From NCBI GenBank assembly GCA_945869505.1, contig CAMBOZ010000001.1, positions 5,438-69,437 on the forward strand: 64,000 nt of DNA, read 5' to 3'. The number at the start of each line of letters is the position of its first letter. Within the stretch, counting starts at the first letter, position 1. Source of the DNA: Bifidobacterium breve (GTDB taxonomy: Bacteria; Actinomycetota; Actinomycetes; Nanopelagicales; Nanopelagicaceae). Positions 36,226 through 46,423 of the stretch are shown here, piece by piece. The translations under genes and the position numbers were made by a program. The notes under the pieces are model-generated. The model made no database searches, was not told the DNA's origin, and worked only from the letters and a program-made list of their open reading frames with translations.

Positions 36226-37535
36226 GATTTCAACGCCCAACGCTAATTGTGGTCTCTGCAGTAGCAGTCGTATTAGCCGCCAATGCCTTAAATGTTGGCC
36301 TTTCTAAGAGTGAGTATTCAACGAATTTTCCTGCAGTCGTATGCCCACCCACACCTGCAAAAATGACAACAGCGATCTCTCTTCCATCTACTAAAACACC
36401 TTTGCGCAAGACGGGGACAAAGTCTCTTTCTTTCGTTCCTTCACAGACCCTCAGATATACACAAACGCAAGCCCCCGTCATAGTCGAATCTCAAGGTTCC
36501 ACACCAATTGTTTGGCAAATACGTAAGGGAATATGGGCAGGTGCAACTATTTGCTCATCTCTTCAAAACGAACAGTGGTTTGTTGGTGGCACTGCTGATG
36601 TCACAAGCAAGGGAAAGGTTTTAATCGTAAATAGTGGCCTTAGTTCTGCGATTGTGGATTTACAAATTTGGAATGAAATCGGTGCGCAACCAACTAAACC
36701 AATCACTTTGAAAGCTAATTCATATCGCGAGCTTGGCTTGGATTCCCTCGCTCCCGGTTCTCGTGAAATTGTCATTCGCTCGGTAACTAGGTCAGGTCGC
36801 GTGACTAGCTATTTGCTGGATGAGCGTGGACGAGGCTTAAAGGCGTTGGGCGGAGATATTGTGAACTTCTCTTCAAAGGCCACTAAAGAAGTTTTCATTC
36901 CTGCCGTGCCACATACGGTGCGCAAAGTTGGCAATAAGTCCGTAGAGCTCGCGCATTCTCTACGTTTACTGGTGCCCGGTGAACTAGATGCGCGCGTCAC
37001 GGTTAAGGTGATTTCGACGGATGGAAGTTTTATTCCATCTGGGTTTGAAAATAAGTTGGTTAAAGCAGGTTCGGTCGTGTCGTTACCGCTTAGCCCAAAC
37101 CTGCCAGCTAGCAAATTTGGTTTACATATTTCTTCAGATGAGCCACTTGTCGCATCGGTATATTCTCCAACTTTTTCGCAGAAGAAGACCGACTTTATTT
37201 GGAGTACCTCATCTCCAGAATTAACCAAAATATCTTTGGCAACGTCTGGGCTATCTCCTCAGCTGGTTTTTATCGGGGGAGTGATAAGTCTTGATATTGA
37301 GCTCGTACTTGATAAAGGAAAGCGAAAAATTGTGGAAGTAAGAGGCGATGAGATTGCAACAGTGAAAATTCCTGAGGGAGTTCGGTCAATCACATTTTTA
37401 GCGGTGGGTAAGGGAATTTATGGCGCAGGTTTGATCGCTACCAAGAGTGGTTACGGATATTTCCCTCTCGCACCAGGAAGTGTTCTAACTAAATCTTCTG
37501 TGCCTCTTTCAAATATTCGAGTCTTAACTCCGTGA
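36222..37535 (+). CDS. DUF5719 family exported protein
   Basis: 437 residues with an uncleaved-looking N-terminal hydrophobic helix (residues ~7-27), then an all-beta extracytoplasmic region. It corresponds to the DUF5719 proteins that follow the giant glycosyltransferase in many actinobacteria. Function unknown; the fixed pairing with the glycosyltransferase (4-base overlap) suggests a common envelope task. Confidence 0.75.
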   Translation: MRFQRPTLIVVSAVAVVLAANALNVGLSKSEYSTNFPAVVCPPTPAKMTTAISLPSTKTPLRKTGTKSLSFVPSQTLRYTQTQAPVIVESQGSTPIVWQIRKGIWAGATICSSLQNEQWFVGGTADVTSKGKVLIVNSGLSSAIVDLQIWNEIGAQPTKPITLKANSYRELGLDSLAPGSREIVIRSVTRSGRVTSYLLDERGRGLKALGGDIVNFSSKATKEVFIPAVPHTVRKVGNKSVELAHSLRLLVPGELDARVTVKVISTDGSFIPSGFENKLVKAGSVVSLPLSPNLPASKFGLHISSDEPLVASVYSPTFSQKKTDFIWSTSSPELTKISLATSGLSPQLVFIGGVISLDIELVLDKGKRKIVEVRGDEIATVKIPEGVRSITFLAVGKGIYGAGLIATKSGYGYFPLAPGSVLTKSSVPLSNIRVLTP

Positions 37536-37577
37536 CAATCCCAGATTTTTACCCATACCCCCACTAGCCTTGTGCTC

Positions 37578-37967
37578 ATGAGTAAGTTGGCTAGAACAGG
37601 ACGTAGCTGTTCACGAGTGAGTTGCCGAAGTCTGGCTTCCATGACTCTTACTTATATTTATGCCGACTCAACTGCAGTCCTTGGTCCCTTGGCAACTTTC
37701 TCCGAACCTCATTCATATGATCTTTGTGAAACACACGGCAAGCGCCTTACAGTTCCAAATGGCTGGAGCGTTATCAAAGAAGAAAGCTCGCTAACGGATG
37801 TTGGTCCGAGTGATGACGATTTGATGGCGATCGCCGATGCGGTGCGCGAAGTTGCGAACTTGAGTATGTCTTCGGCCAGTTCTGGTGCTGAAAGCGCGAC
37901 TACTAATGTCGCTAGCCAAGATGGACAGATTGGTCGCCGTGGCCACTTGCGGGCCGTTCCTTCTTAA
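37578..37967 (+). CDS. DUF3499 family protein
   Basis: 129 residues starting MSKLARTGRSCSRVSCRSLA; the Cys pair CSRVSC with the downstream CETHGKR looks like a zinc site and marks DUF3499. The C-terminal half is low complexity (Ser/Ala). ATG 37578 has TAGCCT 7 bases upstream (leaderless); a GTG two codons earlier is possible. Between DUF5719 and phosphomannomutase as in Mycobacterium (Rv3258c). Confidence 0.83.
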   Translation: MSKLARTGRSCSRVSCRSLASMTLTYIYADSTAVLGPLATFSEPHSYDLCETHGKRLTVPNGWSVIKEESSLTDVGPSDDDLMAIADAVREVANLSMSSASSGAESATTNVASQDGQIGRRGHLRAVPS

Positions 37968-38014
37968 ATTTATTCTGGATCAGTGTCTTTACTTGCTAAA
38001 GAGAGAAGTTAAAT

Positions 38015-39388
38015 ATTTCAATATTTAAAGCGTATGACATTCGCGGTTTAGTGGATGTAGAAATCACTGCCGATTTTTGTTTTGCCACAGGAGTTGCATT
38101 TGCGCGTTTTCTTCAAAACGAGCGCGAACCCGGAACCGTCGTGATTGGCGAAGATATGCGTCCATCATCACCGGTATTCGCCGATGCCTTTTCTGCAGGC
38201 GTAACATCGCAAGGATTAAATGTAATTCGTATTGGTTTGGCTTCCACCGACCTTCTCTATTTTGCAGCCGGAAAATTGAATTTTCCTGGAGCAATGTTCA
38301 CCGCTAGCCATAATCCAGCCGAATACAACGGGATCAAACTCTGCTTAAGTGGCGCTAGGCCGATAGGTAAAGAATCTGGGTTATTAAGTATTGAGAGATA
38401 TGTTGCTGAAGGCTCACCAATTGACTTTAGGAGCGTCGGCAATGAGCGCGAAGAAGATATGTTGAGCGCCTACGTTGATCACTTGCTATCTCTCGTAGAT
38501 TTATCCGAAATTCGTCCACTTAAAATTGTGATTGATGCTGGAAATGGCATGGCTGGCCATACCGCCCCAGCGCTATTTGCTCGCTTAAACTGCGAAGTGA
38601 TTCCATTATTTTTTGAATTAGATGGAACATTCCCCAATCATGAAGCAAATCCGATTGATGCTAAAAATTTAAAGGATCTTCAGAAAGCAGTCAAGAAACA
38701 CAGGGCTGATATTGGCCTTGCCTTCGATGGTGATGCCGATCGTTGCTTCGTGGTTGATGAAAATGGCGAGCTTGTAAATCCTTCAACTCTGACAGCGCTG
38801 ATTGCCGCGCGAGAGTTAGCCAAGAACCCTGGCGCTAGCATTATTTATAATTTGATTTCATCGCGCGCTGTTGTGGAGATCGTGGAAGAGAATGGCGGAA
38901 AAGCGATTCGCTCCCGTGTAGGTCATTCATACATCAAGAAGTTGATGGCAGAAACTGGCGCGGTATTCGGTGGCGAGCACTCGGGCCATTTCTATTTTAG
39001 GGATTTTTGGCGCGCCGATTCTGGAGCGTTGGCAGCTCTGCATGCAATTGCAGCGCTCGGGGAGGTAAGCGCTCCTCTTTCTAAAATTTTGAAACCATAT
39101 GCTCGTTACATAGCAAGTGGTGAAATAAATTCAACCGTTTCTGATGCGCAAGCGGCCATGAATCAAGTTGAAAAGATTTATGGAAAGAAGGAGGGTGTGG
39201 AAGTCGATCATCTTGATGGTCTGACAATAAATGGGGATACCTGGTGGTTTAACCTTCGCGCATCAAATACTGAGCCCCTCCTTCGACTAAACGTTGAGGC
39301 TTCAACGGAAGCCCGGATGAAGAAGGTTCGAGATGATGTACTTAACACGATTCGAGGCGACCTCGACATTCTCGTATTAATCCCTTAA
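38015..39388 (+). CDS. manB: Phosphomannomutase/phosphoglucomutase, probable ATT start
   Basis: 457 residues if initiated at ATT 38015, giving an N-terminus SIFKAYDIRGL that contains the family's conserved KAYDIRG. No ATG, GTG or TTG exists in this frame between the upstream TAA (37997-37999) and GTG 38051; that GTG would delete KAYDIRG. A GAGAGAAG tract lies 6 bases before the ATT. Catalytic phosphoserine loop FTASHNPAEYNG, metal site FDGDADRC and phosphate-binding SNTEP are intact. It interconverts mannose-6-P and mannose-1-P for GDP-mannose, matching the nucleotidyltransferase at 31759. Confidence 0.85.
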   Translation: MSIFKAYDIRGLVDVEITADFCFATGVAFARFLQNEREPGTVVIGEDMRPSSPVFADAFSAGVTSQGLNVIRIGLASTDLLYFAAGKLNFPGAMFTASHNPAEYNGIKLCLSGARPIGKESGLLSIERYVAEGSPIDFRSVGNEREEDMLSAYVDHLLSLVDLSEIRPLKIVIDAGNGMAGHTAPALFARLNCEVIPLFFELDGTFPNHEANPIDAKNLKDLQKAVKKHRADIGLAFDGDADRCFVVDENGELVNPSTLTALIAARELAKNPGASIIYNLISSRAVVEIVEENGGKAIRSRVGHSYIKKLMAETGAVFGGEHSGHFYFRDFWRADSGALAALHAIAALGEVSAPLSKILKPYARYIASGEINSTVSDAQAAMNQVEKIYGKKEGVEVDHLDGLTINGDTWWFNLRASNTEPLLRLNVEASTEARMKKVRDDVLNTIRGDLDILVLIP

Positions 39389-39483
39389 CTAGTACGATAT
39401 GTCACTAGCCGACTAGCACAGTAGAGCCCTACGCCGAAGGTCAAGCGAAAAAACAGCCGTTTTATCTAGGGAGATATCTAAAA

Positions 39484-40764
39484 ATGACACCTGTAACAAC
39501 TATTCCAAAACACGACATTGCTGATGCATCACTCGCAGCCGAAGGCCGCAAGAAGATCGAATGGGCAGAACGTAATATGCCTGTACTAGCGCAGATCCGT
39601 GAACGCTTCGAGAAGTCACAGCCGTTTACCGGCGTAAGAATTGCTGCGTGCATGCACGTCACAACCGAAACTGCGAACCTAATGCGCGTTTTAAAAGCAG
39701 GAGGAGCAGAAATTGCACTCTGTGCTTCAAATCCACTTTCAACTCAAGATGACACAGCAGCCGCACTAGTGCACGAATATGGAATTTCAGTATTCGCTCG
39801 AAATGCCGTTGATCGCGATGGGTATTACTCTCACATCAATGCAGCTCTAGATATTGAACCACATCAAGTCTTTGATGATGGTTGCGATCTCGTGAATACA
39901 CTTCACACGACTCGTAAAGAACTTCTTCCAAATATCGCTGGTGGTTGCGAAGAGACAACAACAGGTGTGATTCGCCTAAATCAAATGGCGAAAGACGGTG
40001 CACTTACATTCCCAATGATTGCGGTTAATGACACCGACACCAAGCACATGTTCGACAATCGTTACGGAACAGGTCAATCAACTCTCGACGCTGTTTTCCG
40101 TGCAACAAACTTCCTTCTTGCCGGACGCATCGTCGTCGTCGCAGGATTTGGTTACTGCGGTAAAGGTGTTGCAGAACGCGCCAAAGGTATGGGCGCCGAT
40201 GTAGTTGTTACCGAAATTGATCCAACGAAAGCGCTGGATGCAATGATGCAAGGATTCCGCGTTATACCAATGCTCGATGCTGCCAAAGTCGGCGATGTAT
40301 TTATCACCGTTACAGGTAACCGTGATGTATTGCGTGATGAGCACTTCGCCGTCATGAAAGATGGCGCAATAATGGCTAACTCCGGCCACTTCGATATTGA
40401 AATTGATGTGGCTTGGCTAGAGCAGAACGCTAAGAAGAAGAACGCCAAGATGCGCCACCAAACAGATGAGTATGTTCTGGCCGATGGACGTCGTTTGCTG
40501 CTTCTCGCTGAAGGCCGTCTGGTGAACCTCGGCGCCGCTGAGGGCCACCCAGCATCTGTTATGGATATGTCATTCTCGGATCAAGCGTTAACTGCAGAAT
40601 ATCTAGTTAAGGAAGCTAAAAACCTTCCAGCGGGTGTTCACAATGTTCCAACTTATATCGATAAGGAAGTTGCCAGCCTGAAATTAATTTCAATGGGTGG
40701 CCGCATTGATACTTTAACTCCTGCACAAGATATGTATTTGAACTCTTGGGAGCACGGTAGCTAA
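39484..40764 (+). CDS. ahcY: Adenosylhomocysteinase, short archaeal/Thermotoga-like type
   Basis: 426 residues with the NAD motif VVVAGFGYCGKGVA, NDTDTKHMFDNRYGTGQS and substrate segment GHPASVMDMSFSDQ. The enzyme hydrolyses S-adenosylhomocysteine to adenosine and homocysteine. It lacks the ~40-residue insertion and the KPxHYRY C-terminus of the ~490-residue actinobacterial forms; instead it ends IDTLTPAQDMYLNSWEHGS, as archaeal and Thermotoga enzymes do (from memory, not aligned). AGGGAGA lies upstream of the ATG. Neighbours (phosphomannomutase, mtrA) are those of the Mycobacterium sahH. Confidence 0.92.
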   Translation: MTPVTTIPKHDIADASLAAEGRKKIEWAERNMPVLAQIRERFEKSQPFTGVRIAACMHVTTETANLMRVLKAGGAEIALCASNPLSTQDDTAAALVHEYGISVFARNAVDRDGYYSHINAALDIEPHQVFDDGCDLVNTLHTTRKELLPNIAGGCEETTTGVIRLNQMAKDGALTFPMIAVNDTDTKHMFDNRYGTGQSTLDAVFRATNFLLAGRIVVVAGFGYCGKGVAERAKGMGADVVVTEIDPTKALDAMMQGFRVIPMLDAAKVGDVFITVTGNRDVLRDEHFAVMKDGAIMANSGHFDIEIDVAWLEQNAKKKNAKMRHQTDEYVLADGRRLLLLAEGRLVNLGAAEGHPASVMDMSFSDQALTAEYLVKEAKNLPAGVHNVPTYIDKEVASLKLISMGGRIDTLTPAQDMYLNSWEHGS

Positions 40765-41450
40765 TGACGTTAGTTATGGTCGTCGATGACGACCAGGATC
40801 TTGCGGAGATGCTCGGCATCGTTTTAACCGGTGCCGGCATCGACGTGGATCTAGTAAGTCGTGGCGATGAAGTTCTGGAAGTATTTAGAAATAATCCACC
40901 AGATCTCGTGCTACTCGATGTAATGCTTCCTGGATTAAATGGAATTGAAGTTTGTAAATTAATACGTGCCGAATCAATGGTTCCAATCGTGATGCTGAGC
41001 GCTAAAGGCGACACCCACGATATTGTCAGTGGCCTTGAAGCAGGTGCTGATGATTACATGGTGAAACCATTTAGACATCCATCAGAACTAATCGCACGAA
41101 TTCGCACCCGATTACGTCGCACAAATGCAGATGTGTCGGGATTGCTCACAATTGGTGATCTCTCAATAGATGTGACTGCGCACGAAGTAAGTCGTGGAGG
41201 GAAAAAAATTGCCCTCACCCGGTTGGAATTCGATTTATTGGTTGCACTTGCCAAAGAACCAGGACGTGTCTTTACGCGAGATGCCTTACTTGGTGAAGTG
41301 TGGGGATATAGACATTCAACTGATACGCGTTTGGTAAATGTTCATGTTCAACGTTTACGATCAAAAGTAGAGCACGATCCTGAACACCCTGAAATTGTGA
41401 TGACAGTGCGTGGAGTTGGCTACAAAGCTGGAGTGATGGGCGGTTCCTAG
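40764..41450 (+). CDS. mtrA: Response regulator MtrA
   Basis: 228 residues: receiver with acidic pocket VVDDDQD, phospho-acceptor Asp52 (LLDVMLPG) and switch Lys in VKPF, then an OmpR-type winged helix (LTRLEFDLLVAL and the RGVGYKAG end). Nearly full-length similarity to actinobacterial MtrA, which controls cell division and wall genes. Its ATG overlaps the ahcY stop; mtrB follows after one base. Confidence 0.92.
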   Translation: MTLVMVVDDDQDLAEMLGIVLTGAGIDVDLVSRGDEVLEVFRNNPPDLVLLDVMLPGLNGIEVCKLIRAESMVPIVMLSAKGDTHDIVSGLEAGADDYMVKPFRHPSELIARIRTRLRRTNADVSGLLTIGDLSIDVTAHEVSRGGKKIALTRLEFDLLVALAKEPGRVFTRDALLGEVWGYRHSTDTRLVNVHVQRLRSKVEHDPEHPEIVMTVRGVGYKAGVMGGS

Positions 41451-41451
41451 A

Positions 41452-43026
41452 ATGAACCGTTTCTCTGAAAGGCTAAGAAATTCACTCGCGTCGAAGGTAA
41501 TTCTCTCCACAGTTCTTCTCTCCCTTGGAGTCGTGTGGTTGACCGGTTCTGTTCTTTATTCGCAACTCTCAGCAGGCGTCAAGGAAGTTAATCTAGAAAC
41601 CTCTCTTGCTGAAGCTAGATCTTCATTTTTTGATGCGCAGTATCAATTCTTGCTAAATCAAAACGCGGAAAGTTCAGTCATAACAAAAGCCGTTCAGGAT
41701 TTCATAGTTTCTGCAACAGAGGTAAGTCTTGATCAAGATAGAAAATCACTTTTCTTAAGTAGATTCGGCACACCTTTTAAGTTTTCACTCAAAGTTGAGT
41801 CACCTGACTACACCACATCCACAGATGGTCTAGATATTTCTTCCTTTCCAGATGAACTGCGTGAGCGAGTCCGCTCCAGTGATTTAGTTGAATATCAATA
41901 TACGAAAATGAGTTACCAGGATCGCGAAGATGCAAATGTTCTGATTGCAGGTCGCAAAATTGCCATTCCAAAATCTGGAAATTATGAGATGTATCTGGTG
42001 TATTCGCTTAACAACCAAAATCGCACGCTCTCAATTATTCAGAACGCGCTCTTTTTTACCGGTTTTGCGCTTCTGTTTCTTATCGGACTAATCACCTGGC
42101 TAGTTGTGCGTCAAGTAGTAAGGCCGGTTCGTGAAGCAGCGACGATTGCACAGAAATTTACCCAAGGAGATTTCTCACAGCGAATGAAGGTCGAGAATTC
42201 CGATGAAATTGCGACGCTGGGCACGGCATTTAACGAGATGGCCTTGTCGCTAGAGTCGCAAATATCTCGGTTGGAGAATTTATCGCGAGTACAGCAAAGA
42301 TTTGTCTCTGATGTTTCTCACGAGCTTAGAACACCATTGACAACTTTACGTATGGCCTCCGAAGTGATTCACAGCCAGAAAGATAATTTCGATCCGACAA
42401 TCTCTCGCAGTTCAGAGCTACTTGTTGCGCAATTAGATCGATTCGAACGGCTACTGGAAGATCTTCTCGAAGTAAGTCGATTTGATGCCGAAGTTGCGGT
42501 TTTAGAACCAGTGGACTTTGACTTGATCAGCCTGATTGAGCGATGCATTGAAGATGTTCGTGCCAATGCTCACGATCACATTATTTCAATATCTATCGAG
42601 CACGAGACAGAGCAAGCCATGATTAATGCAGATATCAGGCGCGTGGAGCGCATAATGCGAAATCTGCTTTCAAATGCCCTAGATCATGCTGAAGAGAAAC
42701 CCATTAACGTGACAGTAATCTCCACCCGAACTGAAGTCGCTGTTGGAGTTAGAGATTTTGGAACCGGAATTGAACCATCGGCGTTATCTCGCATCTTTGA
42801 TCGCTTTTGGAGAGCAGATCCGTCTCGTGCACGAGTACGCGGTGGTACGGGACTTGGTCTTTCTATCGCGCTAGAAGATGCCCGTTTACATAATGGTGAA
42901 CTTGATGCTTGGGGCGCTCCTGGGCAAGGAGCACATTTTGTTCTCACTTTGCCAAGAATCGCAGGACAGCAAATTGGAGGCAGACCAATTCGCCTACAAC
43001 CCGAGAATTATCCCCAGATTTCTTAA
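41452..43026 (+). CDS. mtrB: Sensor histidine kinase MtrB
   Basis: 524 residues: two transmembrane segments (about 17-37 and 200-222) flanking an extracellular domain of ~160 residues, HAMP (VVRPVREAATIAQKF), HisKA with the phospho-His in VSDVSHELRTPL and a HATPase domain (GGTGLGLSIALEDARLHNG). Partner of MtrA. In most actinobacteria lpqB follows, but here comF follows after 40 bases, so the lipoprotein modulator is missing at this locus. Confidence 0.9.
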   Translation: MNRFSERLRNSLASKVILSTVLLSLGVVWLTGSVLYSQLSAGVKEVNLETSLAEARSSFFDAQYQFLLNQNAESSVITKAVQDFIVSATEVSLDQDRKSLFLSRFGTPFKFSLKVESPDYTTSTDGLDISSFPDELRERVRSSDLVEYQYTKMSYQDREDANVLIAGRKIAIPKSGNYEMYLVYSLNNQNRTLSIIQNALFFTGFALLFLIGLITWLVVRQVVRPVREAATIAQKFTQGDFSQRMKVENSDEIATLGTAFNEMALSLESQISRLENLSRVQQRFVSDVSHELRTPLTTLRMASEVIHSQKDNFDPTISRSSELLVAQLDRFERLLEDLLEVSRFDAEVAVLEPVDFDLISLIERCIEDVRANAHDHIISISIEHETEQAMINADIRRVERIMRNLLSNALDHAEEKPINVTVISTRTEVAVGVRDFGTGIEPSALSRIFDRFWRADPSRARVRGGTGLGLSIALEDARLHNGELDAWGAPGQGAHFVLTLPRIAGQQIGGRPIRLQPENYPQIS

Positions 43027-43066
43027 TTAACTCTCTTTGGATTGTTGGGCGCTAGAAAATCGCCCA

Positions 43067-43723
43067 ATGAAAAGTCTGGCTGAATTAATCTTTCCTTCAA
43101 GATGTATCGGGTGTTCACAACTAGGTATATCAATTTGTTCGACTTGTCGAAAGAGTTGGCATTCTCATATTTACCATCGCAATATAAAAGTTTTGGATAA
43201 GTCCTACCCAGTAATTTCTGCAATCGAATATTCACCGATTGCCTCACGCGTATTACTGAGAGCAAAAGAAGCAAATCAAGAAGCCGCTGACCAATTGCTC
43301 GTAAACGCAGTGTCTCACTCGCTGCGATATTTTCTAAAGAATTTTGGCTTTGGAGATTTAGTTGCAATTCCTTCGCGTAGATCTGCAACTAGAAAGAGAG
43401 GGCGTGATTTTATGCAAGAGATCACTGGGTCGGTTGCAAAGAATGAATCATTTAAATCTCTGCAAATTTTGCAGCATCAGAGAGCTGTAAGAGACCAATC
43501 GCAATTGAACTCACAGCAGCGACGTCGCAATATTGAAGGGGCTTTCTCAACATCCTTTAATTTGGCTGAGGAGCCAGACTCGGGGAATATAGGCCCAATA
43601 ATTATTGTTGATGATCTTGTAACCACAGGGGCGACCCTTGCTGAGGCCATACGGGCCTTACGTACAGCAGGTTTTCCAGTACTTGGCGCGGTAACAGCGG
43701 CTGTCGCTAACCCTTACGATTAG
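43067..43723 (+). CDS. ComF family phosphoribosyltransferase-like protein
   Basis: 218 residues from ATG 43067 (a TTG at 43037 is less likely). An N-terminal zinc ribbon (CIGCSQLGISICSTC) and C-terminal PRTase fold with the PRPP loop IIIVDDLVTTGATLAEA are present. ComF proteins support DNA uptake in competent bacteria, but in actinobacteria the role is open. It precedes secA as in Rv3242c-Rv3240c, without the hpf/raiA gene usually placed between. Confidence 0.87.
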   Translation: MKSLAELIFPSRCIGCSQLGISICSTCRKSWHSHIYHRNIKVLDKSYPVISAIEYSPIASRVLLRAKEANQEAADQLLVNAVSHSLRYFLKNFGFGDLVAIPSRRSATRKRGRDFMQEITGSVAKNESFKSLQILQHQRAVRDQSQLNSQQRRRNIEGAFSTSFNLAEEPDSGNIGPIIIVDDLVTTGATLAEAIRALRTAGFPVLGAVTAAVANPYD

Positions 43724-43750
43724 GGGGTTGATTTTCGAAAGGGCATATAA

Positions 43751-46423
43751 ATGGCAAAGATTTTTGATCGCATAATGCGGGCGGGCGAAGGAAAAATCCT
43801 TCGCGATCTCAGCAAAGTTGTAGATCAAGTCAACTCATTCGAATCTGCCATTTCCCCATTGAGCGATGCTCAATTGCGCGAGAAAACCAATGAGTTTAAA
43901 TCACGATTCGCATCCGGTGAATCTCTGGATGATCTCCTCCCTGAAGCATTTGCAGTAGTTCGTGAAGCCGCAAAGCGTACGCTCGGTCAGCGTCACTATG
44001 ACGTTCAAATCATGGGTGGAGCGGCAATGCACCGCGGCAATATCGCAGAAATGCGTACAGGTGAAGGTAAGACTCTTGTCGCAACACTTCCTTCTTACTT
44101 AAACGCACTCGCTGGACGCGGAGTTCACGTAGTAACGGTTAACGATTATTTGGCAGAACGTGACAGTGAATGGATGGGTCGTATCCATCGCTTCCTCGGA
44201 TTAACAGTTGGCGTAATCGTAAACAGCATGACCCCCGCAGAGCGTCGCGCGGCATATAACTCCGACATAACATACGGAACAAATAATGAATTTGGTTTCG
44301 ACTACTTGCGCGACAACATGGCTTGGTCACTTGAAGATTGCGTGCAACGTGATCACTTCTTCGCGGTCGTGGATGAAGTTGACTCAATTTTGATCGATGA
44401 GGCCCGAACACCTTTAATCATCAGTGGACCAGCCGACAAGGCAACCAAGTGGTATGTCGAATTCGCCAATATTGCGAGTAAATTAGAACGAGATACACAT
44501 TATGAAGTTGATGAGAAGAAAAAGACCGTCGGTATTCTAGAAGTTGGTGTTACCAAGGTCGAAGAACTTCTTAAAATTGAGAATCTGTACGAGGCAGCAA
44601 ATACCACTTTAATTGGTTATTTAAACAACTCGGTGCGCGCAAAAGAGCTATTTAAGCGCGATAAAGATTACGTAGTAATGAATGGTGAGCTTTTAATTGT
44701 TGATGAACACACCGGCCGAATGTTGTCTGGTCGGCGCTACAGCGACGGACTGCACCAAGCTCTAGAAGCGAAAGAGCGCATCGATATTCAGGATGAGAAT
44801 CAAACGCTCGCAACAATTACTTTACAGAACTATTTCAGACTATATGAAACTATCTCTGGTATGACCGGTACAGCGATGACCGAAGCATCTGAATTTCATC
44901 AAATCTATAAGCTCGGCGTTGTACCTATTCCAACTAATCGCCCAATGCAACGTATCGATCAGGCAGATTTGGTCTATAAATCTGAACTTGGAAAATTTAT
45001 GGCGGTCACAAAAGATATTGTGGAACGTCACCGCAAAGGTCAACCAGTTCTAGTCGGTACCGTCTCTGTTGAAAAGTCTGAAGAACTATCTGCGCTCTTG
45101 AAGAAATCCGGAGTTCCGCACGAAGTTCTTAACGCCAAACATCACGAACGTGAAGCATCGATCATTGCAAGAGCAGGCGTCAGCGGCGCAGTCACTGTCG
45201 CTACAAATATGGCAGGTCGCGGAACCGACATCATGCTCGGTGGAAATCCAGAATTTATGGCGGACTTTGAACTGCAACGTCGTGGTTTATCGCCAGTGGA
45301 TAACGCTGCTGAATACGAGGCAGCTTGGCCTGAAGAAATTGCTAAACAGAAGGCGGCAGTTGCTAAAGGTCATGAAGAAGTTGTCGCACTTGGCGGACTC
45401 TATGTACTTGGTACCGAGCGTCATGAATCACGCCGTATCGATAATCAGTTGCGAGGTCGTTCAGGACGCCAAGGCGATCCAGGTGAATCACGTTTCTATC
45501 TTTCGTTACAAGATGAGTTAATGCGTCGCTTTAACTCCGGATTGGTAGAACGCTTCTTATCTGCCGCTGGTCTTCCAGATGACGAGCCAATTGAATCAAA
45601 GATGGTCAGTAATGCCATTCGCTCAGCGCAGACCCAAGTAGAAGCACAAAACTTCGAAATCCGTAAGAATGTTTTGAAATATGACGATGTGATGAACCGG
45701 CAGCGCGAAGTAATTTATGGGGAACGTCGACTCGTGCTCGAAGGCGAAGATATCTCCCCACAAGTTCAGACATTTGTTGCAGACACCTTGGTTGCCTACG
45801 TAAATGCAGAAACTACACAGGGGTATGGCGAAGATTGGGATCTGGAGCGTTTATGGCAAGCGCTAAAACTTGTTTATCCAATTTCATTTACTCCAGAAGA
45901 GCTAATCGCCAAGGTCGGTTCCGCTTCTGCAATTGACGCTGAGTACCTAACAGCTCAGGTTTTAGAAGATGCAACTCTCGCCTACGACAAGCGTCAATCA
46001 GATCTTGGTCCAGAAGTATTGCGAGAGCTTGAGCGAAAAGTTTTGCTTTCAGTCTTGGATCGCAAGTGGCGTGAGCATCTTTACGAAATGGATTATTTAC
46101 AAGAAGGCATTGGGCTGCGCGCCATGGCACAACGCGATCCACTGGTCGAATACCAACGCGAAGGTTATGAACTCTTTGCTGCAATGATGGATGGAATTAA
46201 AGAAGAGCTAGCGAGCTTGGTCTTTAACGTGCAGGTTACGGTCGACGGTGATGGTTCGCAGGTAAAGGCTGCCGGAATCACTGAAAAGCCAGCTGAAGTT
46301 ACAGGTTTGCAGTACACCGCGAGTGATGAATCTGGAGTTTCAACAAAAGGTGAAGTCTCGCGTAATAGCCAGTGTCCGTGTGGATCAGGAAAGAAATATA
46401 AGCGTTGCCACGGCGGCGCTTAA
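43751..46423 (+). CDS. secA: Preprotein translocase ATPase SecA
   Basis: 890 residues, normal length. Walker A in [11 protein letters not shown], the helicase motifs [31 protein letters not shown] and [10 protein letters not shown], and a C-terminal zinc motif [17 protein letters not shown] that binds SecB or lipids. It drives Sec-dependent export. A GAAAGGG Shine-Dalgarno lies before the ATG. The stop overlaps the convergent Rv3235-family gene by 4 bases. Confidence 0.97.
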   Translation: MAKIFDRIMRAGEGKILRDLSKVVDQVNSFESAISPLSDAQLREKTNEFKSRFASGESLDDLLPEAFAVVREAAKRTLGQRHYDVQIMGGAAMHRGNIAEMRTGEGKTLVATLPSYLNALAGRGVHVVTVNDYLAERDSEWMGRIHRFLGLTVGVIVNSMTPAERRAAYNSDITYGTNNEFGFDYLRDNMAWSLEDCVQRDHFFAVVDEVDSILIDEARTPLIISGPADKATKWYVEFANIASKLERDTHYEVDEKKKTVGILEVGVTKVEELLKIENLYEAANTTLIGYLNNSVRAKELFKRDKDYVVMNGELLIVDEHTGRMLSGRRYSDGLHQALEAKERIDIQDENQTLATITLQNYFRLYETISGMTGTAMTEASEFHQIYKLGVVPIPTNRPMQRIDQADLVYKSELGKFMAVTKDIVERHRKGQPVLVGTVSVEKSEELSALLKKSGVPHEVLNAKHHEREASIIARAGVSGAVTVATNMAGRGTDIMLGGNPEFMADFELQRRGLSPVDNAAEYEAAWPEEIAKQKAAVAKGHEEVVALGGLYVLGTERHESRRIDNQLRGRSGRQGDPGESRFYLSLQDELMRRFNSGLVERFLSAAGLPDDEPIESKMVSNAIRSAQTQVEAQNFEIRKNVLKYDDVMNRQREVIYGERRLVLEGEDISPQVQTFVADTLVAYVNAETTQGYGEDWDLERLWQALKLVYPISFTPEELIAKVGSASAIDAEYLTAQVLEDATLAYDKRQSDLGPEVLRELERKVLLSVLDRKWREHLYEMDYLQEGIGLRAMAQRDPLVEYQREGYELFAAMMDGIKEELASLVFNVQVTVDGDGSQVKAAGITEKPAEVTGLQYTASDESGVSTKGEVSRNSQCPCGSGKKYKRCHGGA

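Noticed and set aside
38051..39388. Phosphomannomutase starting at GTG 38051
   Set aside because: Would remove the conserved KAYDIRG segment that is clearly encoded just upstream in frame.
39389..39483. SAM/SAH-type riboswitch upstream of ahcY
   Set aside because: The 95-base leader shows none of the conserved riboswitch blocks; only a Shine-Dalgarno sequence is evident.
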